Of a DNA stretch of 64,000 bases, positions 1 through 10,200 are shown piece after piece (positions within the stretch are counted from its first letter, which is position 1; every line of letters begins with the position of its first letter). A program made the position numbers and the translations under genes. This DNA is from Arsukibacterium ikkense (lineage in GTDB: Bacteria; Pseudomonadota; Gammaproteobacteria; Enterobacterales; Alteromonadaceae): assembly GCF_000987775.1 (NCBI RefSeq), contig NZ_LAHO01000011.1, positions 62,001-126,000 of the forward strand, read 5' to 3'. Below the pieces are notes generated by a model. The model ran no database searches. It had not been told where the DNA came from and saw only the letters and a program-made list of their open reading frames with translations.

Positions 1-1824
1 GCTGAGCAGAGCAGCAGCCTTAATGTGCCGCAATACAGTGCCGAGCAATTTTTTGCCACCAAAACCTATTTTGGTAATGATATTAATCATAATGCCACTG
101 CGATGTTGGTCGCCTCGGATGAAAGCGGCGTATTTAACCTGTATCGGGTAAGCCTGGATGGCAGTAACTGGCAGCCATTAACGCAATCGACTACCGATCC
201 GGCCTTTCCGGTCAGCTGGTTTCCACAAGATGACCGGCTGCTGTATACCGCCGATCAGGGCGGCAACGAGCTGAACCATGTGTATTTGCGTGAAGTGGAT
301 GGCACAGTGCGGGACCTGACCCCCGGCGATAAGCTTAAAGCTTACTTTGTTGGCTGGCATAACGACCATAGCTTTTACATTGCCAGCAACGAGCGCGACC
401 CGCGCTTTTTTGACCTGTATCACTACAACGGCAGCGACTACAGCCGCCAGCTGGTATTTAGCAATAGTGATGGCTATGGCATCAGCGCCGTGAGTAAGGA
501 CGGCCGCTATGTGGCACTGAGCAAAGAGCGCAATAATGCTGACAACAACCTGTACCTGCTGCAGCTTGGTAACAGTAACGCCAGCCCGGTATTAATTACC
601 GGGCACCAGGGTAATATTTCGCATCAGGTGTATGGTTTTACCCCGGACAGCACAGCATTGCTGTTTGGCGCCAATGGCAGCAGCGAGTTTGTTGCGGCCT
701 ACAGCTACAACCTGCAAAGCGGCGCGACCTCACCCTACAGCCAGGCCGACTGGGATATCAGCTTTATTTATTTCAGCGATGATAAACAATACCGGGTACA
801 AGGGGTCAATGCTGATGCCTCAACGGTGCTGAGCATTACTCACCTGCCCACGGGCAAGGCCCTGCAGTTGCCAGAGCTGCCGGCCGGCGATTTACGCGGC
901 GTGACCTTTTCCGCTGACAGTAAATATCTGAGTTTTTACTTAAACGCTGATAACAGCCCGTCTAATCTATATGTCTGGCAGCTGGGCAGCCCCGCTGCAA
1001 AACGTTTAACCCAGGCGCTGGACAGCAGCATCAACGAGCAGCATCTGGTACAAAGCAAGGTAGTGCGCTTTAACAGCTTTGACGATGTAACCATACCAGC
1101 GCTGTTGTACAAACCACATCAGGCCACAGCTAATACGAAGCTGCCAGCGGTGATCTGGATCCATGGCGGTCCGGGCGGCCAGTCGCGTACCGGCTACAAT
1201 CCGATGCTCCAGCATCTGGTTAATCATGGATACGCGGTATTATCGGTTAATAACCGCGGCTCAGCTGGCTATGGCAAAACCTTTTTTCACCTGGATGATT
1301 TGCGCCACGGTGAGGATGATTTGCAAGACATTGTGTACGGTAAAAAATACCTGCAAACCCTGGACTGGGTAGCTGGCGATCGCATTGGCGTAATGGGCGG
1401 CAGCTACGGGGGTTACCTGACCATGGCAGCCATGGCCTTTACCGACGAGTTTAACCTTGGCATTAATATTTTCGGGGTAACAAATTGGGTGCGCACCCTG
1501 GAAAGTATTCCACCCTGGTGGGAGGCATTTCGGGAGTCGTTATATGCCGAGCTGGGTGATCCGGCAGTAGACGGCGAGCGGCTGCATCGCATATCTCCGC
1601 TGTTTCACGCTGATAAGGTTAAAAAGCCGGTGCTGGTAGTGCAAGGTGCTAACGACCCACGGGTGTTGCAGGTTGAAAGTGATGAAATGGTCGAAGCCAT
1701 TCGCGCCAATAATGTGCCGGTAGAATATGTATTGTTCGAAGATGAAGGCCATGGTTTTCTGAAAAAAAGCAACCGGATCACCGCCCAGCAGGCCTATCTG
1801 GCATTTTTAAAGCAGTATTTGTAA
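1..1824 (+). CDS. S9 family prolyl oligopeptidase-type serine peptidase (5' end missing)
   Basis: The reading frame is open to the window edge (A-E-Q-S-S-S-L-N before a GTG at 25), so the true start and probably a signal peptide lie outside; GTG 25 should not be taken as the start. The N-terminal part (to about residue 350 counted from position 25) has WD/TolB-like propeller strands. The C-terminal part is an alpha/beta-hydrolase peptidase S9 domain. The catalytic serine is in GGSYGG (codon 1402-1404), the aspartate in GANDPR (codon 1654-1656) and the histidine in EGHGF (codon 1750-1752), so the triad is complete. This family cleaves peptides and some acylated substrates in the periplasm or cytoplasm (dipeptidyl- or acylaminoacyl-peptidase-like); exact specificity cannot be read from sequence. 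The downstream gene is convergent. Confidence 0.9.
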   Translation, partial: AEQSSSLNVPQYSAEQFFATKTYFGNDINHNATAMLVASDESGVFNLYRVSLDGSNWQPLTQSTTDPAFPVSWFPQDDRLLYTADQGGNELNHVYLREVDGTVRDLTPGDKLKAYFVGWHNDHSFYIASNERDPRFFDLYHYNGSDYSRQLVFSNSDGYGISAVSKDGRYVALSKERNNADNNLYLLQLGNSNASPVLITGHQGNISHQVYGFTPDSTALLFGANGSSEFVAAYSYNLQSGATSPYSQADWDISFIYFSDDKQYRVQGVNADASTVLSITHLPTGKALQLPELPAGDLRGVTFSADSKYLSFYLNADNSPSNLYVWQLGSPAAKRLTQALDSSINEQHLVQSKVVRFNSFDDVTIPALLYKPHQATANTKLPAVIWIHGGPGGQSRTGYNPMLQHLVNHGYAVLSVNNRGSAGYGKTFFHLDDLRHGEDDLQDIVYGKKYLQTLDWVAGDRIGVMGGSYGGYLTMAAMAFTDEFNLGINIFGVTNWVRTLESIPPWWEAFRESLYAELGDPAVDGERLHRISPLFHADKVKKPVLVVQGANDPRVLQVESDEMVEAIRANNVPVEYVLFEDEGHGFLKKSNRITAQQAYLAFLKQYL

Positions 1825-1839
1825 CAACAGGCTTTGCAA

Positions 1840-1874
1840 ATAACCACCTGTCGCTGCCAGCGGCACGTGGTTAT
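1840..1874. other. Intergenic hairpin between convergent genes
   Basis: Arms ATAACCAC (1840-1847) and GTGGTTAT (1867-1874) pair perfectly around a loop that contains a second short inverted repeat (CGCTG/CAGCG). No T-run follows on either strand, so it is at best an atypical terminator between the S9 peptidase and the convergent GGDEF-like gene. Confidence 0.35.
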
Positions 1875-1912
1875 GCAGCAAAACCATTACTAAGCCACGA
1901 TACCAAGGCCAG

Positions 1913-2575
1913 TTAGCGCAGCAGTGAAAACTGATTACCACCGCGGCTTTGTGCATGCAACATAGCAGCAGCTGCGCGCTCGATCAGCAAGCTGGCATCG
2001 TTACCATCTTCCGGAAAGCGGCTAATGCCAATACTGGCCGTAATGTCCAGTGGCTCAGGACAAATGCCATTAAGCAGGGTCAGCTTTTGCATCAGCTTTT
2101 CCGCCACCAGCACGGCATCATAGATGCGGCTGACATCGGTGATTAACAACAGAAACTGACCATCGGCCTGCTGACTGATGCTATCGCACTCGCGTACAAC
2201 GGCCAGCATGCGCGCCAGCGTCAATTCGCTCACCTGCTTCGCTACTGTTATGCCATAGCGTTGCCCAATATTCTGATAATGATCCAGCTGTACAAATAAC
2301 AATGCAAAGCCATGGCTGTGGCGTTGTGCCTGTTTAATCATAAATTGCAGCTGGCGCCGCATATGCTGTTTATCTGGTGTATCAGTGTGCTCAGCTGACT
2401 GCTGACTCTGGCGCAGCGCCAGCATTTCGCAAAGCGTCCGTTCAGTCAAATCTTCTGCCCGTTGCAGTGCCTGCTCTAACTGAGCATAGCTACGCCTGGG
2501 GGCCAGCAGAATTTTGTGATGCAGAATCGGCCAGACACCATAAATATGGCTGATACCATTAGGTTTACTTTGCAT
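1913..2575 (-). CDS. Degenerate GGDEF-domain protein
   Basis: 220 aa, with a clear Shine-Dalgarno (AGGAGG) before the ATG. The first ~95 residues are helical and coiled-coil-like. The rest follows the GGDEF fold: hydrophobic strand ALLFVQLDHYQNI, then the signature site, then TASIGISRFPEDG near the end. The signature GG[DE]EF is replaced by A-D-G-Q-F and the usual metal-binding D-x-D/N region is weak. Family knowledge says such proteins cannot make c-di-GMP and may act as GTP- or partner-binding regulators. A genuine GGDEF protein of similar layout lies at 16038-16757, so the two may be paralogues. Function is inference. Confidence 0.7.
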   Translation of the reverse strand: MQSKPNGISHIYGVWPILHHKILLAPRRSYAQLEQALQRAEDLTERTLCEMLALRQSQQSAEHTDTPDKQHMRRQLQFMIKQAQRHSHGFALLFVQLDHYQNIGQRYGITVAKQVSELTLARMLAVVRECDSISQQADGQFLLLITDVSRIYDAVLVAEKLMQKLTLLNGICPEPLDITASIGISRFPEDGNDASLLIERAAAAMLHAQSRGGNQFSLLR

Positions 2576-2597
2576 ACTGGCCTCCTGCCTGCTGTCG

Positions 2598-2744
2598 CTA
2601 AATCCTGCGACCGCGGATCAGCCGCACTGCCACTACTACCAGGGCTACCACCAGCAAAATATGAATAAAGCCACCCATGGTGTAAGACGACACCAGGCCA
2701 AGGGCCCACAGAATAATCAGTAATACAATAATGGTTTCTAACAT
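2598..2744 (-). CDS. lmo0937 family small membrane protein
   Basis: 48 aa when started at the ATG at 2744, which is preceded by AGGGAA at good spacing; a longer frame to 2789 exists but has no such site. The protein is two hydrophobic helices (LETIIVLLIILWALGLV and IHILLVVALVVVAVRLI) joined by a Gly-rich turn and ending in R-G-R-R. This matches the lmo0937 family of tiny inner-membrane proteins often found beside stress genes; the molecular role is unknown. Confidence 0.75.
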   Translation of the reverse strand: MLETIIVLLIILWALGLVSSYTMGGFIHILLVVALVVVAVRLIRGRRI

Positions 2745-2911
2745 AACGCTTTCCCTGTTAACTGTCCAAAGAGTCTGACTATACCGCAATGTATTCCGCT
2801 GGTATGTGCGCTGTCACACATAGCTATTGATATTTTTCAGGGTGCGCTAACGCACAGAGAACGGCTCAATATCCGCGTAAGCTGGCTAGGTTATCAACTG
2901 AGGATCTGAGC

Positions 2912-3244
2912 ATGAAAATACTAACTACTTTACAGGCGTTGCTGTTGACGCTGCCGCTGCTGGCTGTAACCGGCTGCGACAACAAACCGGCAGCAGCGGG
3001 TCAGAATAGCCAGCAACAGGACAACCGACTTGGCAGCGCCGTCACCGAAGCATTACAACGCGATGCCGTTTTTGCCCGCAGTGATATCAACGTAATGGTG
3101 TCAGCAGCAGGTCAGGTAACGCTGAGCGGCACTGTGGCATCGAGTGAAGACAAAAGACGCGCAGCTGAAATAGTGCAGCAAGTTGCCGGCATAAAAAACG
3201 TAAACAACGAGCTGGACGTTGTCAGCCCGGCTAATCCTGATTAG
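2912..3244 (+). CDS. BON domain lipoprotein
   Basis: 110 aa. A hydrophobic signal ends in the lipobox V-T-G-C (Cys at about residue 22), giving a lipid-anchored periplasmic or outer-membrane protein. Residues ~42-105 form one BON domain: alternating strands with the conserved VTLSGTVAS and GIKNVNNEL segments. BON proteins bind phospholipid surfaces and are often osmotic-stress induced (OsmY, DolP). This one has a single BON domain, unlike the two of OsmY/DolP. It sits among other envelope-stress genes. Confidence 0.82.
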   Translation: MKILTTLQALLLTLPLLAVTGCDNKPAAAGQNSQQQDNRLGSAVTEALQRDAVFARSDINVMVSAAGQVTLSGTVASSEDKRRAAEIVQQVAGIKNVNNELDVVSPANPD

Positions 3245-3257
3245 GTGCTAACCATCG

Positions 3258-3281
3258 GGCGTGCCATAGGTCAGGCACGCC
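3258..3281. other. Hairpin downstream of the BON lipoprotein gene
   Basis: GGCGTGCC (3258-3265) and GGCACGCC (3274-3281) form a perfect 8-bp stem with an 8-base loop, 14 bases after the stop codon. No T-run follows, so termination is possible but not typical. Confidence 0.4.
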
Positions 3282-3389
3282 ATGCAGCATATCTGACCTG
3301 ACTTTTCCCTCTATGTTCGACAACGAACAGAGTTAACAACTAGTCCAACTATACTGATAAGCTGTCAACATAACGATAAGGACAATCTT

Positions 3390-4154
3390 ATGCCACAGTC
3401 GGCCAACAAGCAGCCGCTTGCTGCTACTTTGCACCAACCTGAACATAACCATCTGCTGAACGCGCTTTCTGCGGACGTGCAGCAACGGCTATTCCCGCAT
3501 CTGGAACTGGTAGAAATGCCGCTGGGAAAAGTACTATACGAGTCTGGTGATGTGCTGCGCTATGTGTATTTCCCCACCGATTGCATTGTATCCTTGCTGT
3601 ATGTAATGGAAAATGGCGCTTCTGCCGAGATTTCAGTGGTAGGGTTTGAGGGGCTGGTGGGTGTGGCACTGTTTATGGGCGGCGAAAGTACCACCAGCAG
3701 AGGCGTAGTACAAAGCGCGGGCTATGCTTATCGGTTATTTGGTAATCGGATGAAAGATGAGTTTAACCGCCACGGCGAATTACTGTATTTAATGTTGCGC
3801 TATTCGCAAGCGTTGATCACCCAGATGGCACAAACCGCGGTGTGCAACCGCCATCACAGTATCGACCAGCAACTCTGCCGCTGGCTGCTGTTATCCCTGG
3901 ACCGCTTAAAAGATAACCACCTGATAATGACCCAGGAGCTGATCGCCAACATGCTTGGCGTGCGGCGCGAAGGTGTCACTGAAGCTGCTGGCCGGTTGCA
4001 CAGACAGGGCGTTATTGATTACAGCAGGGGCCATATCCTGGTGACCAACCGCTGCAAACTGGAACAACTAAGCTGTGAATGTTATAGCGTGGTAAAAACC
4101 GAAACCGACCGCTTGCTGCCGTTTAACAAGTTAGATAAGGCCTTTAAAAAGTAG
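3390..4154 (+). CDS. Crp/Fnr family transcriptional regulator (upstream paralogue)
   Basis: 254 aa; AAGGA lies before the ATG. N-terminal cyclic-nucleotide-binding-type beta-barrel (about residues 25-150), with the GEGE-like segment reduced to YESGDVLRYVYFPTD, and a C-terminal winged helix (about 160-235) with recognition-helix-like segment ANMLGVRREGVTEAAGRL. The protein lacks the arginine/serine cAMP pocket of CRP and the Fnr cysteine cluster, so the signal is unknown. A second member of the same subfamily (13183-13929) shares the C-E-C-Y motif near the C terminus. Both are transcribed in the same direction as the glucan synthase gene between them, which suggests control of that gene. Confidence 0.85.
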   Translation: MPQSANKQPLAATLHQPEHNHLLNALSADVQQRLFPHLELVEMPLGKVLYESGDVLRYVYFPTDCIVSLLYVMENGASAEISVVGFEGLVGVALFMGGESTTSRGVVQSAGYAYRLFGNRMKDEFNRHGELLYLMLRYSQALITQMAQTAVCNRHHSIDQQLCRWLLLSLDRLKDNHLIMTQELIANMLGVRREGVTEAAGRLHRQGVIDYSRGHILVTNRCKLEQLSCECYSVVKTETDRLLPFNKLDKAFKK

Positions 4155-4287
4155 CTGTCTCTATAATTATTAATGCTAAAAATTCTAAAGCAGTACCAGC
4201 AGTTCTATGTACGATAGCGCACCGACTGCAGCGTAAGCACAGGCTAAGCTAAGCCATTAACATTGATGTTATTGGTTGCAGGTTACT

Positions 4288-7200
4288 ATGCCTTTACTTT
4301 TTCGCACTACATTGGGTGCCCTTTTTCGGCCACTTTTACACACTTTTCGTACTTTAGTGCAGCACACCAGTGTTCGGTTTTCTCCTGCGCTATGGCAGCA
4401 AACTGCGCCAGTGCGGGCCGAATTATTCAGTGTCGAGCGACTGCAACTGCATGCCCATAGCCTGGCAGCTGCCCAGCCCATTGTCAGCGATACCACACTG
4501 TGGCAACAGTTCAGGTTGTATTGCCGCCCGGCCTTGCAACAGCGGCTGAGCGCCAATGCCCGAACCTTGCTGGCAGCTTACCGGGTCAGCGCAACACAGT
4601 TGCAAGCCGGGCATAGCATTGTCCCCGCCGCAGAATGGTTGCTGGACAACTACCATATTGTCGAGCAGCAAATCCGGGAAATTCGCGACGATTTGCCACC
4701 CGGCTATTACCGCCAGTTACCTAAACTGGCCAGTGGCCCCTTTCGTGGCTATCCCCGAGTGCTCGGCATTTCCTGGGCTTATGTCGCCCATACTGACAGT
4801 CACTTTGACCCGGCAATTCTAAGTCGCTTTTTGGCCGCGTATCAGCACGTGCAACCGCTGAGCATTGGCGAGCTGTGGGCGGTGGCCATTACCTTACGCA
4901 TTGTGCTGATTGAAAACCTGCGCCGCTTAACCGACCAAATCAGCCGGGGTCTGGCGCAGCGCGCAGCAGCCGACGAGCTGGCCGATACTATTTTAGCCGG
5001 GGCAGACTGGCAGCATACCGTGCTCCAGTACCGTGGCGCACTGGATGACAGCTTTGCCGCTCAGCTGGCAAAACGGTTACGCGATCACGACCCTGGCGTC
5101 ACACCCGCTTTGCAATGGCTCAGCCAGCAGTTAACCGCACAGAACGACAGTATTGAGCAGGTGGTACTCAGAGCCCAGCAGAGACTGGGCGCTTCTAATG
5201 TCAGTGTGCGCAATGTGATGACCAGCATGCGGCGGATTTCAGCCATAGACTGGACCGAACTGTTTGAAAAGGTCAGCCTGGTCGATCTGCAACTGGTTGC
5301 TGCCAGCCGTTTTGCTGAGATGGATTTTGCCAGTCGCAATTTATACCGCACGGCCATTGAGCAGTTAGCACGCCTGGCGAAATGTCCAGAGCTCACGGTA
5401 ACCGCCAAGGTACTGCAGGCCGCCAGCGAGAGTGCCGCCCAGTGCAGCAACCCGGTACAAGCTGAGCGCGAAGCCGATTGTGGTTATCATTTACTCGGCC
5501 ATGGCCGGGGGGCATTGCAACGGCAGCTTGGCATCAAACCCGGTATCTGGCACGCGCTGCAGCATTGGTTGGGCTGGCGCGGCATTACCAGTTATATCAG
5601 TCTGTTTATGGTGCTTTGCGCCGGTTTAATGCTGCTAGCCGGCACACTGTTAGCGATCAGCGGCCTGAGCTGGCTGTGGCTGGTATTGCTGGCCGCGATA
5701 CCGCTCACTGAACTGGCCAGTGCTCTGCTGCAACATATGGCCAGCCGCTTTAGCACTGCCAATGTGCTGCCGGCGCTTGAACTAAGCCAGGGGATACCTG
5801 CTGAGCTGCGGACCCTTGTCGTCGTGCCTGTACTATTGAGCAATAAAGCCGAGTTACGCCAGCACTTACAGCGTCTGGAAGAACACTATCTGGCCGCCGG
5901 CAACGGAGATATCTACTTTGCCCTGCTGTCAGATTTTACCGACGCCCACCAGCAACACCTGCCGGCAGATCAGGCATTACTGCAACAAGCTATAGATGGC
6001 GTTGCGGCATTGAATATGCACTACACCACTGCTATAGCGCCTGCTGGTGCTGCGTCCTGCCCACGGTTTTTATTACTGCAACGCCAGCGTCAGTACAATC
6101 CCAGCGAGCAAACCTGGATGGGTGCAGAGCGCAAACGCGGCAAACTCAGCGATTTAAACCAGGTACTGCTGGCCGCCGGTAAGCAGCCGATGGCTGACGC
6201 TGGCAAGCAAAACCCGTTTTGTGGCAGCAGCGCAGCATACCCGCTGTTATCGAATGCCGTGCCGGCGCAGGTAAGGTATGTGATTACCCTGGATGCCGAT
6301 ACCCGACTGCCGCGCAATGCTGCGGTGAAACTGGTCGGGAAAATGGCCCATCCGCTGAACCGGCCACAATTTTGCCGGCAACAACAACGGATCATTGCCG
6401 GCTACGGTATTTTGCAACCACGCGTTACGCCTGCACTGGCATTCGCCGGGCAAGGCTCACGCTACCTGCACTTAACATCGGGCCCGGCCGGCATTGACCC
6501 CTACGCCAGCGCAGTATCTGATTTGTATCAGGATTTATTTGCTGAAGGCTCCTTTACCGGCAAAGGCATATACGATGTTGCGGCCTTCAGTGCGGCCTTA
6601 CACAACAGGGTGCCCGCCAACAGCATGCTCAGCCATGATTTATTTGAAGGCATATTTGCCCGCGCCGGCCTGGTGTCAGATATCGAAGTGGTCGAAGAGT
6701 TCCCGACCCGTTACGACGTTGCCGTCAAGCGGCAGCATCGCTGGACCCGCGGCGATTGGCAGTTGCTGCCCTGGCTGGCTAAGGCACTGTTTAGCCGGCG
6801 TCAGCCTGCCTCAATCCGGATGCCCTTGCTGGGTCGCTGGAAAATGCTCGATAATCTGCGCCGATCAATGCTGGCGCCGGCCGGTTTTCTTGCCCTTACT
6901 CTGACGTTACTGCTGCCGTGGCCGCTGGCACTGCACGCCACGTTATTGCTCGCTGTGGTATTACTGCTGCCACCATTAATGCTGCACCGTTTTACCTTAT
7001 TACCCCGACACAGTATTTTGCAAAACGGTGGGGCTGTTCAGCTACGCAGCCTTTACAGCAACTTACTGGCAGACTTTGGCCAAACCCTGCTCCAGTGCTT
7101 GCTACAGCTTGTATTACTGGCCGATCAGGCCTGGCGGATGAGCCATGCTATTACCATTACCCTGTGGCGTTTGCTGGTGAGCCGTAAACTGCTGCTCCAG

Positions 7201-10200
7201 TGGCTGACTACTGCCCAGAGTAGTGCTCAGCCGCAACGATCCCTGGCCGGCTATTACCGCCAGATGCTGCCCGGCTTAATCCTAAGCTGGTTCAGCGCTG
7301 TGCTGGTCATCTGGCAGGCGCCGCATAATCTGCTCCTGTTTGCGCCGCTGTTCAGTTTATGGCAGCTGGCACCAGCCCTGATGTATTGGCTTAGCCTGCC
7401 TGTCAGCCAGCAGCAAAGCCGGTCGCTTACCAGCACTGAGAGTAACAGCCTGCGGTTGATTGGCCGGCGCACCTGGCGCTTTTTCGAACGCTTTGTCAGT
7501 GCCGATGACAACAGCTTGCCACCGGATAATTTTCAGCAAACCCCCGAGCCGGTTATTGCTCACCGCACCTCGCCCACCAATATTGGCGTCTACCTGCTAT
7601 CTGTGGTGACAGCCCGCGATTTTGGCTGGCTCGGCACCCACGCCAGCGTCTGCAGACTGGAGCAAACCTTTGCAACCTTAAGCCGGCTTAATCGCTTTCA
7701 GGGCCACTTTTACAACTGGTACGATACCCAGAGTTTACACATCCTGGCCCCCGCTTATATCTCATCGGTTGACAGCGGCAATCTGGCCGGGCATTTGCTG
7801 GCTCTGGCCAATAGCCTGGAAGACTGGCAGCAACTGCTGTTGGCACCTCAGGCACTGCAGGGGGTAAGCGACAACCTGGTACTGGCCCAACAAAGCCTGC
7901 AGCACAGCGGCTGTATGCTGCAGCATGATCCAGAGCTACACGCTTGCCTGGAAAGGCTGGCCGTTCAGTTGAAAAATACCAGCCAGCGCCTGGCACCGCT
8001 GCACACCAGCTTAATTGAACTGGCGAACCAGGCGCTGAGTCTGTACCAGAGTAGCAGCGAGTGCCACCCGGCCACGGCAACCGCGCAGCCGCACAGTGAC
8101 AACCTGCTGTTTTATTTGCAGGCACTTTGGCAAACCCTGCAACAGCACCAGCACGACAACCTGGCCAGCAGCGCTGAACAGCTGCAGTTGCAACAGCGTT
8201 TAGCCAATTTGGCCGTGGACGCCAGAGCAATGGCGCTCAACATGAACTTTCGGTTTTTACTGAATACGGAACGTAATTTGCTGTCAATTGGCTACACCGT
8301 TGCCGACAATCAACTGGATAGCAGCTGTTATGATTTACTGGCATCAGAGGCCCGCCTCGCCAGCCTGTTTGCTATCGCCAAAGGCGATATCGACAGCAAG
8401 CACTGGTTTCGGCTCGGCCGCAGCGCCACGCCGCTGGGTAATGGTGCTGCCTTGTTGTCATGGTCAGGCTCAATGTTTGAATACCTGATGCCATCGCTGG
8501 TAATGCGTGCGGCAGTGGGCAGTCTGTTGGAGCAAAGTAACCGCCTGATCGTGGCGCGACAAATCAGTTACGGCCAACAACACCATATACCCTGGGGGAT
8601 TTCAGAATCGGCCTATAATGCCCGCGACCTGCATCTCACCTATCAGTATTCTAATTTCGGTGTACCCGGGCTCGGTTTAAAACGTGGCCTGGCACAAAAC
8701 CGGGTAATAGCCCCTTATGCCACTGCCTTGGCCAGTATGGTCGATGCACCCGCCGCCTGCCGTAACTTTGCCTGGCTGGCCCGGCTGGGTGCGCTGGGTG
8801 ATTATGGTTTTATTGAAGCGCTGGATTACACGCCAGCGCGCCAACCCCAGCCCGACCAACCGGTGCTGATCCAGAGTTTTATGGCGCACCATCAGGGCAT
8901 GACCCTGATCGCGATTCTCAATACCCTGCAACAGGGGCTGATGCGTAACCGCTTTCATCGCGAGCCTATCATCAGCGCCTGTGAACTGTTACTGCAAGAG
9001 CGGGTGCCCCGCGATATCCTGAATGTGCACCCGCAGGCTGAAACGGTCAGCATTGCCGCTGCTGGCAGCGAATCACTGGTGGAACTCAGTCCCGAGCCAA
9101 CAGCGGCCGGCACCCCCTACACCCATATCCTCAGTAACGGTAATTACAGTGTGATGTTAAGTGCAGCAGGCAGCGGCTACAGTCGCTGGCATGGGATCGC
9201 GATTACCCGCTGGCGCGCCGATAGCACCCTGGATAATGGTGGCAGCTATATTTTGTTGCGTGAGCGCAGCAGCCCGCAATGCTGGGCGGTTAGCCTGCAA
9301 CCCGCTGTCGTCAGCAACACGCCGGCGAGTGGCCATGCCGTGACCTTTAGTGAAGCAGCGGCAGAATTCAGTGTGCAGCAGAAAAAAATCAGCGCCCGCT
9401 TAACGGTGGTCGTGTCATCTGAGCACAACGGTGAAGTGCGTTGTGTCACCCTGTGTAATCATAGCCAGCGCGCGCAAACACTGGAGCTTACCTCTTATGC
9501 TGAACTGGTGCTGGGCAATACCCAGAACGACAATGCCCACCCGGCATTTTCCAAGTTGTTTGTACAAACAGAGTTTAGCAGCGAGCTCGGTGCCATTATT
9601 GCTACCCGCCGCCCGCGTACCCCTGCGGAAACACCGCTGTGGCTGGCCCATTTTGCTGTGGTGCAAGGGCTGAGCAGCGCTGATCTGGTGCAAAGTGGCG
9701 CCTTACAATATGAAACTGATCGGGCCTTGTTCTTTGGCACAGGCAACAGTTTGCAGCAGGCACAGGCGATGCGGCGCTATCAGCCGCTAAGCAACAGCAC
9801 TGGCACTGTGCTCGACCCCATCCTCAGTATCCGGCCAACCGTCACCGTTGCTGCTGGCAAACAGCTAAAAGTGGCATTCTGGACCTTGCTGGCCAGCTCA
9901 CGCGAGGAACTGCTGCAACTGATTGAACAACATAACGAGTTCAGTGCCTTCGAACGCACCGCTACCCTGGCCTGGACCCTGGCACAGGTGCAATTGCGTC
10001 ACCTTGGCGTCAGTGTCGCCGAAGCAGCGCTATTCCAGCGCCTGACCGGCCCGTTATTATTCAATGACCCGCGCTTTCGTTCGCCGCCGGCAGCCATTAA
10101 GCGTGGTGCCGATTCGCAGGCTGGCGTCTGGCAACATGGCATCTCCGGCGATTTACCGGTAGTTCTGTTGCACATTGATGATATCGACGATATTGACAGC

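Noticed and set aside
7688..8230. Long antisense frame (180 codons) inside ndvB
   Set aside because: The sense strand encodes a conserved domain here; GC-rich codon usage opens the opposite frame by chance.
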